A DNA stretch of 64,000 bases, from positions 1 through 64,000 of IMG/VR virus record IMGVR_UViG_3300047368_000327. One strand, given 5' to 3'. Both the position numbers and the translations under genes were made by a program. Below the pieces are notes generated by a model that had not been told where the DNA came from, did no database searches, and saw only the letters and a list, made by a program, of their open reading frames with translations. Of the stretch, positions 34,375 to 41,550 are shown piece by piece. Within the stretch, counting starts at the first letter, position 1, and every line of letters starts with the position of its first letter. This stretch comes from a virus.

Positions 34375-36284
34375 GGAAGAAGGTTGAATTGATTTTTATC
34401 TTTACCGTTATGTGGGTAATTTAATATTTTTTGTGTTCCTATATAAGGAAGATAAGCTATTTGAAAATATCCTTTATGTTCTCCCATTCCTTCTAGGAAT
34501 GTTAAAGAATCAATTTCAGTATTATACGGTATGAGTTTGTATACATCTGGATGATCCTCTATGAATGGATAGAATTTAGGGTCTGTTATAAAATATATGT
34601 TATGATTCGGGTGCAAGGATTTTAGATTGGAAATTAGTGAATTAACCCAAAGTACGTCTCCAGCGTCCCCGCGAATAACAACGGCTATTCTGTTTTCTGG
34701 ACCTTCGTCTCCAAGCAGTTGTTCAAATTTAACATTATTCCCTAATGAAGAGTTTTCTTTATTTGCGACACCCTTAAAGAAACTAAGTATATCCGCCCTG
34801 CTTTTTCCTTCTGAGATCTCTTTCATCCAATACTTGTGACCATTATCAGTTTCAGGCTCAACATCAAGTAGAAGTATGTTTTTATATATGTCTTTCAACC
34901 AATCAGAATCAGATTCAATTTCTGGAGGATCGTAATTTGGGTTTCTTTCTTTTTCTGAAAAGTCAAAATCCCAATCGCATTCGGGCATCTCATCAATTAT
35001 CTTTTCAAGTTTTCCGCCTACAACTTCCAGTGAGAAATTATCGATAACAAACTTCCTGCCAGTCTTACCCATTTCACTTCTCTTGTTGGGTTTCATCTTG
35101 AAAACTTTTGATAGCTGTTTTGATATGCTAGATGGATATGTGCTGGCTTTTATAAATTGAGTGCCGGGCTCCCTGTATTCCGCCCAATCAAGAGGGAATG
35201 ATCCACTCTCTCTTGTTGAGGTATCTTCTCCGCAACTATAATTAGTTACCAAAGTAATTAACTCTGTAAGCTTAGCTTCCTGTATTGGTATCTCTTGACC
35301 CCCTGAAGTAAAAGGGTGACAGTAAACGTCCATAAGGTTGTATATTTCGTTTAACTGTTTCTCTGAAACGCCAGCTTGGACGTTGGTCGTATTTAGAGAT
35401 TTAGGGCTTTGACAGTATGGGCATTGATTCTCTTGTCCATTGAACGGCTTGATATCGTACTGCTTGCATTCTTTACAGTAGTAAGTTGTTAATACTCTAG
35501 TTGTATCAATACCCTTCTCCTTCATTAATCTAACTATGTCCCACCCTTCACCCCAATGTGTGTGAAGCAAAAGTTTACTGTTTGACTGCGGGTTATTCTT
35601 TAGAAAATCAGAGAAGCCATCAAGGAGATTAGGCACACTTTTCCTGAGTTGATTCCTAAAAACAAAACCTATTAAGAAGCAATTGGTGTCAATATGAAAT
35701 TTCTTCCTGATTCGAAGTTTCTCTTCATGAGGTATCTTGAAAAAATTATCTGTCTTTACTGTGCCCCTTAGTGTCTTAACGTGATCGTGACCAAGTTTCT
35801 TGAGCTCCCTTTCTGCAAAACTTGCCCAGACATAAAAATTCTTAACTAATGGCGCAGCTTCTAATGCTAGAGGCAAGATCGGCTCAGAGTCAATTGTAGT
35901 CCATATCATGCAGTTAGTTTTATTCCACCATTTTCTTTTCCAGTAACCATTGAATCCCCATATATCTTCTGCACCTATATAGACATCTGGTTTAAATTCT
36001 TTAATTAATTCATCTATAGTCTCAGATCCGTACCCAGCAGCTCTAGCCATATTTGGATCTTTTTTCATTTGCATGATTTTTCTTTGATCGTCAGGTAAAG
36101 TACCAACGCACTTCCATGGCATTTTGCTTAAGCTTGGGTGAGATTTAGCCATACCATTACAAGCTTCAATTATTTCATACTTCCCTGTTGAAAACATATA
36201 GGACAGTATGTTTTTACAATTTTTACCAAAGCCAGTAAAGGCTTTACTATGATTACTATGAAATAATATTTTTTTCTTACGCAT
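34371..36284 (-). CDS. Two-domain glycosyltransferase: GT4-like with zinc-ribbon insert, plus GT9 N-terminal half
   Basis: 637 aa from the ATG at 36284, which overlaps the upstream stop as TAATG. A longer reading needs a TTG at 36296. The first about 440 residues are a GT-B glycosyltransferase (VYIGAEDIWGFNG, LIGFVFRNQLRKS, HPFTSGGQEIPIQEAKL). Inside it is a zinc-ribbon-like insert with CKEC and CPYC knuckles (about 270-300). After an acidic linker, residues about 535-637 match the N-terminal half of GT9 heptosyltransferases (AVVIRGDAGDVLWVNSLI and repeating strands). The matching C-terminal half is in the gene at 32762-33970. It is probably part of glycan synthesis. The zinc insert may serve binding or stability. 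Confidence 0.8.
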   Translation of the reverse strand: MRKKKILFHSNHSKAFTGFGKNCKNILSYMFSTGKYEIIEACNGMAKSHPSLSKMPWKCVGTLPDDQRKIMQMKKDPNMARAAGYGSETIDELIKEFKPDVYIGAEDIWGFNGYWKRKWWNKTNCMIWTTIDSEPILPLALEAAPLVKNFYVWASFAERELKKLGHDHVKTLRGTVKTDNFFKIPHEEKLRIRKKFHIDTNCFLIGFVFRNQLRKSVPNLLDGFSDFLKNNPQSNSKLLLHTHWGEGWDIVRLMKEKGIDTTRVLTTYYCKECKQYDIKPFNGQENQCPYCQSPKSLNTTNVQAGVSEKQLNEIYNLMDVYCHPFTSGGQEIPIQEAKLTELITLVTNYSCGEDTSTRESGSFPLDWAEYREPGTQFIKASTYPSSISKQLSKVFKMKPNKRSEMGKTGRKFVIDNFSLEVVGGKLEKIIDEMPECDWDFDFSEKERNPNYDPPEIESDSDWLKDIYKNILLLDVEPETDNGHKYWMKEISEGKSRADILSFFKGVANKENSSLGNNVKFEQLLGDEGPENRIAVVIRGDAGDVLWVNSLISNLKSLHPNHNIYFITDPKFYPFIEDHPDVYKLIPYNTEIDSLTFLEGMGEHKGYFQIAYLPYIGTQKILNYPHNGKDKNQFNLLP

Positions 36285-36853
36285 TAGATCGGGCAATCTT
36301 CTGATTCGTTAGAATTCTTAGATCTAGCAAAAGCTTCTACAGATTTCTTTATCCTGTGATCGTAAGTTTTACTCAATATAACCTGAAGGAAATTAGATAA
36401 GCATTCGGCTTCCCCGGGTTCGAGAGAACACTTGAAAGTACTTCCGCCATTTTTAATAATGGTGAGACCAAAGGCGGGAAGCGTTTGCATTTCCTCTTTG
36501 TAGGTTTTTGTTGAGGCGTCAAACTTTGAAACTTTAACCTGCTTATCCCATGGGGTGAATTTTATGGTAGTCTTGTTGTCATCGAACTTATGAAAGGTAT
36601 CGTAAGCGAATCTATTTTTTACAGCATTGATTATTGAGCCACATTCAAATTCATTAAATTTTAAAGTTATGTTTTTTTCTGGATCTTCTTTGTTTGCTAA
36701 AAAAGTTCCACGCCTAGCTTTGTCATCCCAAGAATGCTGCATGATTGCGGAAACAAATAGGATGGGTTCACCGCTATTTTTATCTACACCCATTGAGAAG
36801 CTGAATCCAAATCCAGTATTGTATTTATTTGGTTTATATAGTTGTAAGCTCAT
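36284..36853 (-). CDS. Hypothetical protein in the replication/glycan operon
   Basis: 189 aa. The N-terminal half is beta-rich (NTGFGFSFSMGVDKNSG, then FVSAIMQHSWDDKARRGTF), followed by charged strands and a C-terminal helix. The alternation of basic and aromatic residues would fit a nucleic-acid-binding fold, and the operon also encodes SSB and sigma. I cannot assign it to a family. The stop overlaps the ATG of the next gene (TAATG), which suggests coupled translation. The start follows its upstream neighbour by 2 bp. Confidence 0.6.
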   Translation of the reverse strand: MSLQLYKPNKYNTGFGFSFSMGVDKNSGEPILFVSAIMQHSWDDKARRGTFLANKEDPEKNITLKFNEFECGSIINAVKNRFAYDTFHKFDDNKTTIKFTPWDKQVKVSKFDASTKTYKEEMQTLPAFGLTIIKNGGSTFKCSLEPGEAECLSNFLQVILSKTYDHRIKKSVEAFARSKNSNESEDCPI

Positions 36854-36855
36854 AA

Positions 36856-37242
36856 TTAATCGAAGTCTATTTTTACGTTTTTGCTTTCATATGTTTTACC
36901 TTTATCCATATGATGTTTTGTTCCATTTCTCTCTTTGGAGTAATTTTCAAAGTATTTTTTCTTTAGTGGATCTACGCCGCCATTCTTTTCGGCGCGCATA
37001 GAGGATAACTCGGCGCTCTTGTCTAGCATATCACCGACAGTGCCTTTCATGTTTGCGGTAGAGTTCACGAAGCTATTGTTATCCCATGGGTCTATCGAAG
37101 CTTCAGTATTAAGTTGGGATGATATAAAAACTCTTTTCCATTCTAGTCCATCATCGTCTATATACTTCTTTTCATCGTTCATATGAAAGAAGACCTCTTT
37201 TTCTTCTTTGGTCTTTGGGTTCTCGAAGATATACATCGGCAT
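36856..37242 (-). CDS. FmdB-like small protein lacking zinc cysteines
   Basis: 128 aa. The opening MPMYIFENPKTKEEKEVFF resembles the N-terminus of FmdB-type zinc-ribbon proteins, small forms of which are common in T4-like marine phages. The usual CxxC pairs are absent, so zinc binding is unlikely. The rest is polar and charged and ends in an Asp-rich tail. A perfect-consensus promoter (37251-37279) points at it, with the predicted transcript start only about 2 nt before the ATG. I see no ribosome site. Function unknown. Confidence 0.6.
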   Translation of the reverse strand: MPMYIFENPKTKEEKEVFFHMNDEKKYIDDDGLEWKRVFISSQLNTEASIDPWDNNSFVNSTANMKGTVGDMLDKSAELSSMRAEKNGGVDPLKKKYFENYSKERNGTKHHMDKGKTYESKNVKIDFD

Positions 37243-37250
37243 AGTGTTAG

Positions 37251-37279
37251 ATTATACCAGATATATAAACTAATGTCAA
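37251..37279 (-). promoter_or_regulatory. Perfect sigma70 promoter (TTGACA-17-TATAAT)
   Basis: Read on the minus strand, TTGACA (37279-37274), a 17-bp spacer and TATAAT (37256-37251) match the bacterial sigma70 consensus at all 12 positions. It faces the gene starting at 37242. The expected start point is near 37244, so the message would be nearly leaderless unless translation starts at the internal ATG at 37236. Confidence 0.8.
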
Positions 37280-37576
37280 CTATTTTTTATCTAATTTATT
37301 ACAGCTTAATTGTATTAAATCCAATAAAGAATCAAAAAACCAACAACAAGCACTAGAACATAAAGGAAATAATAAATATAAAATATTACTTTCTTTAAAA
37401 TAAAACATTAATAAACCAATAAGCAAACCACACCAAAAGCCTAAACATAAACTACAATTAAATAATTCTTTTAATAAATTAGAATATTTAAAAATAAAAA
37501 CTCTTGGTTGATTCAATATGGACCCGTATCTCAGGATCCACATTAAACCAACACAGGAGATCAACTCAATTATCAT
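37280..37576 (-). CDS. Small inner-membrane protein
   Basis: 98 aa with three hydrophobic segments: about residues 2-16, 40-60 and 65-85. A CSLCLGFWCG motif sits at the start of the second. Short phage and bacterial membrane proteins of the DUF1360 type carry a similar C-x-x-C-x-G-F-W element. The gene is unusually AT-rich even for this region. It overlaps the upstream small Cys-rich gene by 11 bp. It is likely membrane inserted, with unknown function. Confidence 0.6.
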   Translation of the reverse strand: MIIELISCVGLMWILRYGSILNQPRVFIFKYSNLLKELFNCSLCLGFWCGLLIGLLMFYFKESNILYLLFPLCSSACCWFFDSLLDLIQLSCNKLDKK

Positions 37577-37754
37577 GAAGTGCTTCTAGCGCTTCTTGTA
37601 TAACCAAAAGTTGTTCTTTAGTAAGAGACACTTCGCCACCAAAATCATCTTTTATGCTGTAGTGGTCAGACTTCTCTTTTGACTTTTTTAAAACAGGACA
37701 TCTTCCTTTACCGCAGCAAAGAAGTACGCCATTGCCTTGTTTTTTAATGTTCAT
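37566..37754 (-). CDS. Small Cys-containing hypothetical protein
   Basis: 62 aa. The N-terminal half is basic with CCGKGRC, a cluster that could bind a metal or form a disulfide. The C-terminal half is a predicted amphipathic helix (SLTKEQLLVIQEALEALHD). The ATG overlaps the upstream glycosyltransferase stop as TAATG and the 3' end overlaps the membrane-protein gene, so it belongs to the same operon. I do not recognise the family. Confidence 0.55.
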   Translation of the reverse strand: MNIKKQGNGVLLCCGKGRCPVLKKSKEKSDHYSIKDDFGGEVSLTKEQLLVIQEALEALHDN

Positions 37755-38836
37755 TATAATATAATATTTAGAATTTTTTCAACTGTATTATCATAACTAA
37801 AAGTTTCTTTTAATTCAACACCTTCTTGATTCTTTTCGTTATACTTATCTAGAGAGGTGTCGAGAGCTTTGTAAAAAGATTGATCAGAAAATGTATTTAG
37901 ATTTCCCTGATTAAAATCTTGCCCTTCCTGAAAAAACGCACCATCATATATAGGCTCCTTGCCATCGGGCTCAACTAGTACAGAGTTTTTCTCTGTAGCC
38001 CAGTCCTTGTGAGAGGTACAGTTTAATACGATACTCCATTTTCCTAAACACGTAGAATTAAATGCTGGTAAATTCCAGCCCTCGGCTCCGCTTAATCCGC
38101 TTAAATTTATATCTATAGAATTATAAAGTTCATTCATTTCAGAATTAGTCTTTAAGTACGGGAGGAAATTTATATTAGTGTATCGCTTTCCACCTAATGA
38201 CTGAGCTAATACTTGATTCATTTGCTCTGGCTTAAAGAATGGATTAGTTATACAGCAGGTTAGTTGATAGTCATTATTATTTCCGTATCTATCGGCCCAT
38301 AGTTTGATTATTTTAGCGGTATGTTTCCTTTTCTCGAATTTACCAACCAAGCCAAAGTTGACTTTATTGTTTAGATAAGTCTTGCCTGTTTCAAAGAAAT
38401 CTGTATCAAAACCTATCGGTATGTAATCAGTATTATTGCAGCCAAGATTATCGAAGCATTCTTTAGCGTGAGAGCTGCTGAATATGCATCTTTTTTGAAT
38501 ATTACATAGATTTTCTTCTGTCTTTGTCGGAGAATCGCATTCGTAAAAAGTATATAGGTATTGGTTTGCTCCAATTCCTGACTCCGAACCATTTAAGTGC
38601 CACATCTTAATAGATGGAGAATCTGGACTAAGCGAGGTTAACCTACTTTCTGCGCAACTCTTGATCCATGATTTGAAATCTTCATCTATCTTATCGTAGG
38701 CTGAAAAGTCTAAGGATTTACCCATAGGAAAGAATGAAACTTCGGTACCCCTCTTATAAAAAGCTCTAAGCATATTGATGGAAACATTGCCAAAGCTTAA
38801 GGAGTTTATTGGTCCACTAAAATTTATTTTACTCAT
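37754..38836 (-). CDS. GT4-type glycosyltransferase
   Basis: 360 aa with GT-B architecture. Residues about 1-140 are the acceptor-side Rossmann domain. From about 160, VNFGLVGKFEKRKHTAKII marks the nucleotide-sugar-binding domain. SGLSGAEGWNLPAFNSTCLG (about 244-263) matches the E-x-x-x-x-P-x-x-E-A-x-x-x-G region of GT4 enzymes in weakened form. It is cytoplasmic, with no membrane segment. It would transfer a sugar from a nucleotide donor to a growing glycan. Donor and acceptor cannot be read from sequence. It lies between SSB and the small Cys-rich gene in the minus-strand operon. Confidence 0.75.
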   Translation of the reverse strand: MSKINFSGPINSLSFGNVSINMLRAFYKRGTEVSFFPMGKSLDFSAYDKIDEDFKSWIKSCAESRLTSLSPDSPSIKMWHLNGSESGIGANQYLYTFYECDSPTKTEENLCNIQKRCIFSSSHAKECFDNLGCNNTDYIPIGFDTDFFETGKTYLNNKVNFGLVGKFEKRKHTAKIIKLWADRYGNNNDYQLTCCITNPFFKPEQMNQVLAQSLGGKRYTNINFLPYLKTNSEMNELYNSIDINLSGLSGAEGWNLPAFNSTCLGKWSIVLNCTSHKDWATEKNSVLVEPDGKEPIYDGAFFQEGQDFNQGNLNTFSDQSFYKALDTSLDKYNEKNQEGVELKETFSYDNTVEKILNIIL

Positions 38837-38855
38837 ATATTTTTATATTTTTTGA

Positions 38856-39248
38856 TTAAAACGGCATGTCCTCTTCTTCAACTATGGACTGTGCCGAAGG
38901 GCTAGGTTTTGGCGCTTCAGTTGCAACACTATGAGCGGCATCCTTCTTGCCGTTGGGCAGAAAGCGGACTAAATCGGCGTTGAGGTAAAATTTCTGCCTT
39001 GAGTTGCCACCCTTGTCTTCCCACTTGCTAACTCTTATTTTTCCCTCGACATAAACGCAAGAGCCTTTAGATATAAACTTCTGACAATTCTCTGCTGTCT
39101 TGTTCCAGCATTCAGTATCCATGAACAACACTTCGTCTTTTGAGCTATTAATAGCTAATGAAAACGAGCATTTAGTGTTACTGCTTTCAAATGATTTTGT
39201 TTCTGGATCTTTTGTTAAGTGTCCTATTCCTATAAATTTATTAATCAT
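38856..39248 (-). CDS. ssb: Single-stranded DNA-binding protein
   Basis: 130 aa, bacterial-type SSB. The OB-fold runs over residues 1 to about 105 (NKFIGIGHLTKDPETK, FSLAINSS, CWNKTAENCQKFISKGSCVY, VEGKIRVSKWEDKGG). A short flexible linker leads to the acidic tip EEEDMPF, the family's docking tail for partner proteins. It coats single-stranded DNA during phage replication and recombination. The ATG overlaps the stop of the sigma-factor gene (ATGA), and an AGGAG ribosome site lies inside that gene's end. Bacterial SSBs are usually longer (about 170 aa), but phage versions of this size are common. Confidence 0.95.
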   Translation of the reverse strand: MINKFIGIGHLTKDPETKSFESSNTKCSFSLAINSSKDEVLFMDTECWNKTAENCQKFISKGSCVYVEGKIRVSKWEDKGGNSRQKFYLNADLVRFLPNGKKDAAHSVATEAPKPSPSAQSIVEEEDMPF

Positions 39249-39841
39249 AATTCTCCTTTTAGTTCTTTTTTTATTTTAGATATTGTTTTGTCGTGAATGT
39301 TTATACAGCCCTGTATGCTTAATTTTAATGGTTTACATATTTTATTCCACGGCATAACCGTATTCTTATGCCCTTCTATGTACCTCATCTTGAAAATCTT
39401 AGAAACTCTATTGTCAGGATCTTTGTTTACCATATTCATTATTTTACTTAAAACCTCTAGGTCTATTTTCTTATCCTCTTGACTTGATAACTCTTTCTTG
39501 TTTAGATTTGCGCTCTCCATACAAACCTCCTTTGAATTCTTGTTTTTATTGTACAGGTTTAGGCATAACCATCTGGTCTCATTGCCTAGGTGTGTAGAAA
39601 ATTTAGTATTTCTGGTGTCATCATATTTTAGCGCAGCCTTGTATATATAATAGTCTCTATCCTTTAAGAGTTCAGACCTATTGGATACTATGCCTGATGT
39701 ATGGGTCGGGGAATAATTATTCACCATGGTGATGTAAATACCACTATGTCTGTGAACTAACTCCTCGAGACTTTGCTCTGGGTCAACCCCAACTTGAAGG
39801 TTGCTTACTAATTGAACATCTGATAATAGGTTTGCTTGCAT
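39245..39841 (-). CDS. Phage sigma-70-family RNA polymerase sigma factor
   Basis: 198 aa from the ATG at 39841. An upstream TTG at 39889 would add 16 residues but overlaps the promoter -35 box, so the ATG is preferred. Residues about 22-105 match sigma region 2: SLEELVHRHSGIYITMV, then AALKYDDTRNTKFSTHLGN and TRWLCLNLYNK. Residues about 130-195 match region 4: RVSKIFKMRYIEGHKNTVMP, then LKLSIQGCINIHDKTISKIK. Region 3 is short or absent. It would redirect host RNA polymerase to phage promoters, probably late ones, in the role of T4 gp55. It is the first gene of the minus-strand operon and lies behind two tandem sigma70 promoters. Confidence 0.85.
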   Translation of the reverse strand: MQANLLSDVQLVSNLQVGVDPEQSLEELVHRHSGIYITMVNNYSPTHTSGIVSNRSELLKDRDYYIYKAALKYDDTRNTKFSTHLGNETRWLCLNLYNKNKNSKEVCMESANLNKKELSSQEDKKIDLEVLSKIMNMVNKDPDNRVSKIFKMRYIEGHKNTVMPWNKICKPLKLSIQGCINIHDKTISKIKKELKGEL

Positions 39842-39859
39842 AGTTTTTGAAAAAAAATC

Positions 39860-39889
39860 ACTATAACATATAATCATAGTGAATGTCAA
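39860..39889 (-). promoter_or_regulatory. Sigma70 promoter with overlapping inverted repeat
   Basis: Minus strand: TTGACA (39889-39884), an 18-bp spacer and TATAGT (39865-39860); a 17-bp spacing to TTATAG is also possible. It drives the sigma-factor gene about 20 bp downstream. CACTAT (39859-39864) and ATAGTG (39876-39881) form an inverted repeat across the -10 box and spacer, a likely operator. Confidence 0.75.
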
Positions 39890-39913
39890 GTAAAATCGAA
39901 CAAAAAAAACATA

Positions 39914-39999
39914 AGGTCTTCGTAAGATATGAGGTCTCCGTAAGACAAGGTCTACGTAAGGAATTAGGTCTACGTAAGAATAATAAGGTTAACATGAGA
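39914..39999. repeat. Iteron-like direct repeats in the divergent control region
   Basis: Four copies of AGGTCT-n-CGTAAG-r start at 39914, 39932, 39948 and 39966 (spacing 18, 16 and 18 bp). A weaker fifth copy starts at 39986 (10 of 14 positions). They lie between two tandem minus-strand promoters and upstream of the divergent plus-strand operon. Regular spacing and high identity in non-coding DNA suggest binding sites for a phage regulator or a replication initiator. Confidence 0.8.
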
Positions 40000-40007
40000 G
40001 AAGCTTC

Positions 40008-40022
40008 AAAACCAAAGGTTTT
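40008..40022. repeat. Short hairpin at the predicted 5' end of the distal sigma70 transcript
   Basis: AAAACC and GGTTTT form 6-bp arms around AAA. The predicted start of transcription from the promoter at 40028-40055 is close to 40021, so this hairpin would cap the 5' end of that RNA. It may protect the RNA or serve as a protein site. It also lies about 27 bp upstream of the plus-strand gene at 40049. Confidence 0.35.
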
Positions 40023-40027
40023 TAAGC

Positions 40028-40055
40028 ATTATAACATATAATGAAAAAATGTCAA
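40028..40055 (-). promoter_or_regulatory. Perfect-box sigma70 promoter (TTGACA-16-TATAAT), distal of two
   Basis: Minus strand: TTGACA (40055-40050), a 16-bp spacer and TATAAT (40033-40028). The sequence shares the blocks ATAACATATAAT and TGTCAAGT with the promoter at 39860-39889, as if one was duplicated from the other. Its -35 box overlaps the first codons of the divergent gene at 40049, so the two transcription units may interfere. Confidence 0.75.
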
Positions 40056-40843
40056 GTGAAAAAATTAAGTTAAGTATTTTTTGCTCGATATTCAAAGGGG
40101 CAAAATTTATCCATCATTACCTAGAGGATATAACTAGGCAGACAATATTCAATCAATGCGAATTAATTTTGATTGATGCGAATTCACCTGACGGTGAGGG
40201 TTTAGTAATAAGCAAATATTTAGAAAAGTACGAAAACATAAAGTACATTAGATTGGACAAGGATCCTGGCTTATATGCATGCTGGAATATAGCGATAAAG
40301 GAATCCTCAGGACAGCTATTGAATAACGCTAACCTTGATGATTCAAAAAGAATTGACGCCCTTGAGATTCAATCTAATTATCTTAATGATAACCCCGACG
40401 TGGATTTAGTTTATGCAGACAGCCTAATATCTAATTTGATAAATTGCGATTATGATAAAGCATTAGTTAGCAGTAGGTATAGATATAATTTCCCCGACTT
40501 CTCCATAGCTAACTTAATAGATTGTAACCCACCACACCAATCCCCCGTCTACAGAAAGAAGCTTCATGACAAGTTTGGTTACTTTGATGACAACTATAGA
40601 TCTGCTGCGGATAGCGAATTTTGGCTAAGGTGCGCTTCGGGCGGATCCAATATGAGGAAGATAGAAGACGTACTAGGAGTTTATTATAATAACCCAATGG
40701 GTGTATCAACTAACCCCGGTAACGATGATTGGAAAATCAGGGAAGAAGTAGAAATCAGGGATAAGTATAAAGAATACGGAACTTTACACAGGGGTAACAC
40801 TAGAAGGATAATTCACAATATGTCAAACCTCTTATCTTCGTGA
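40049..40843 (+). CDS. Family 2 glycosyltransferase
   Basis: 264 aa with GT-A fold. The N-terminus LSIFCSIFKGAKFIHHYLED and ELILIDANSPDGE are GT2 hallmarks. NANLDDSKR holds the acidic metal/nucleotide-binding residues, and ADSEFWLRC is the usual D/E-x-E-x-W-x-R catalytic region. It transfers a sugar from a nucleotide donor to a glycan. It is cytoplasmic, with no membrane anchor. It is the first gene of the plus-strand glycan operon and overlaps the next by 4 bp (GTGA). No clear ribosome site precedes the ATG. Confidence 0.88.
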   Translation: MSSEKIKLSIFCSIFKGAKFIHHYLEDITRQTIFNQCELILIDANSPDGEGLVISKYLEKYENIKYIRLDKDPGLYACWNIAIKESSGQLLNNANLDDSKRIDALEIQSNYLNDNPDVDLVYADSLISNLINCDYDKALVSSRYRYNFPDFSIANLIDCNPPHQSPVYRKKLHDKFGYFDDNYRSAADSEFWLRCASGGSNMRKIEDVLGVYYNNPMGVSTNPGNDDWKIREEVEIRDKYKEYGTLHRGNTRRIIHNMSNLLSS

Positions 40844-41550
40844 GCCGATTAGGCATTGTGCAACCAGGAAGGCTCGGTGATATAATTATATGTTTACCGA
40901 TTGCCAAATATTACAATAATTTAGGTTTTGAGGTTTTCTGGCCAGTTCTAGATGAATACCTACCATTATTCAATAATATAGATTACGTTACAGCTTTACC
41001 AATGAAAACAGATATAACAAGCTGCGTCCACCACGCCTATTCAATAACTAAAGGTTTTGAAAAAATAATCGACTTAAGTTTTGGCTTTCATTATAGCAAG
41101 ATTCATCACAAATACCACGGAAACGATTCGTTTGCAACCAACTTTGTTGAAGCAAAATATAAATTAGCTAACGTACCAATTACTGAAAGATGGAATCTCC
41201 AATATCATAGAAACAAGGAAAGGGAAAACAAACTTTTTAATAAACTGCATCAAGGCTTCAAGTATACCTTGGTTCACGGAGAATCCTCACAAGGCAAGCA
41301 CGTAAATTTTTCAGGCGATAGTATAATAAAAGTTAGACCTATTACTGGATTTAACATATTCGACTGGAGGAAGCTTGCCTTAAATGCAACCAAGATCTAC
41401 TGCGTAGACAGCTCCTTCTGTAATTTCATTGAGTCTGATAAATCTTTTAAAGATAAAGAAAAAATTTACATACCAGCCAAACTAATGGAAAGTAAATGGG
41501 GGTGGACAACTCTTGAAAACAATTGGATTATAGATGAGCCAAACAAATAA
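40840..41550 (+). CDS. GT9-like glycosyltransferase, short
   Basis: 236 aa from a GTG start that overlaps the upstream stop. The N-terminus LGIVQPGRLGDIIICLPIAKYY matches the G-x-x-G-D-x-x-x-x-x-P motif of GT9 heptosyltransferase-type enzymes. A YTLVHGESS strand and a later KIYCVDSSFCNFIES segment take the place of the usual C-terminal D-S-G-x-x-H motif. The C-terminal half is shorter than normal for GT9 (about 330 aa), so activity is uncertain. It sits inside the glycan operon and overlaps the next gene by 17 bp. Confidence 0.65.
   Translation: MSRLGIVQPGRLGDIIICLPIAKYYNNLGFEVFWPVLDEYLPLFNNIDYVTALPMKTDITSCVHHAYSITKGFEKIIDLSFGFHYSKIHHKYHGNDSFATNFVEAKYKLANVPITERWNLQYHRNKERENKLFNKLHQGFKYTLVHGESSQGKHVNFSGDSIIKVRPITGFNIFDWRKLALNATKIYCVDSSFCNFIESDKSFKDKEKIYIPAKLMESKWGWTTLENNWIIDEPNK

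Noticed and set aside
36285-36296. TTG start at 36296 for the two-domain glycosyltransferase
   Set aside because: The ATG at 36284 overlaps the upstream stop as TAATG, the pattern used repeatedly in this genome.
39842-39889. N-terminal extension of the sigma factor from a TTG at 39889
   Set aside because: It would start inside the -35 box of a strong promoter; the ATG at 39841 lies downstream of that promoter and begins the homologous part.
39860-39994. Minus-strand 44-codon leader ORF across the direct repeats (Leu-Arg-Arg-Pro twice)
   Set aside because: The 16-bp spacing of one repeat breaks the reading frame of the pattern, so the repeats are not conserved as protein; a DNA-level role is more likely.
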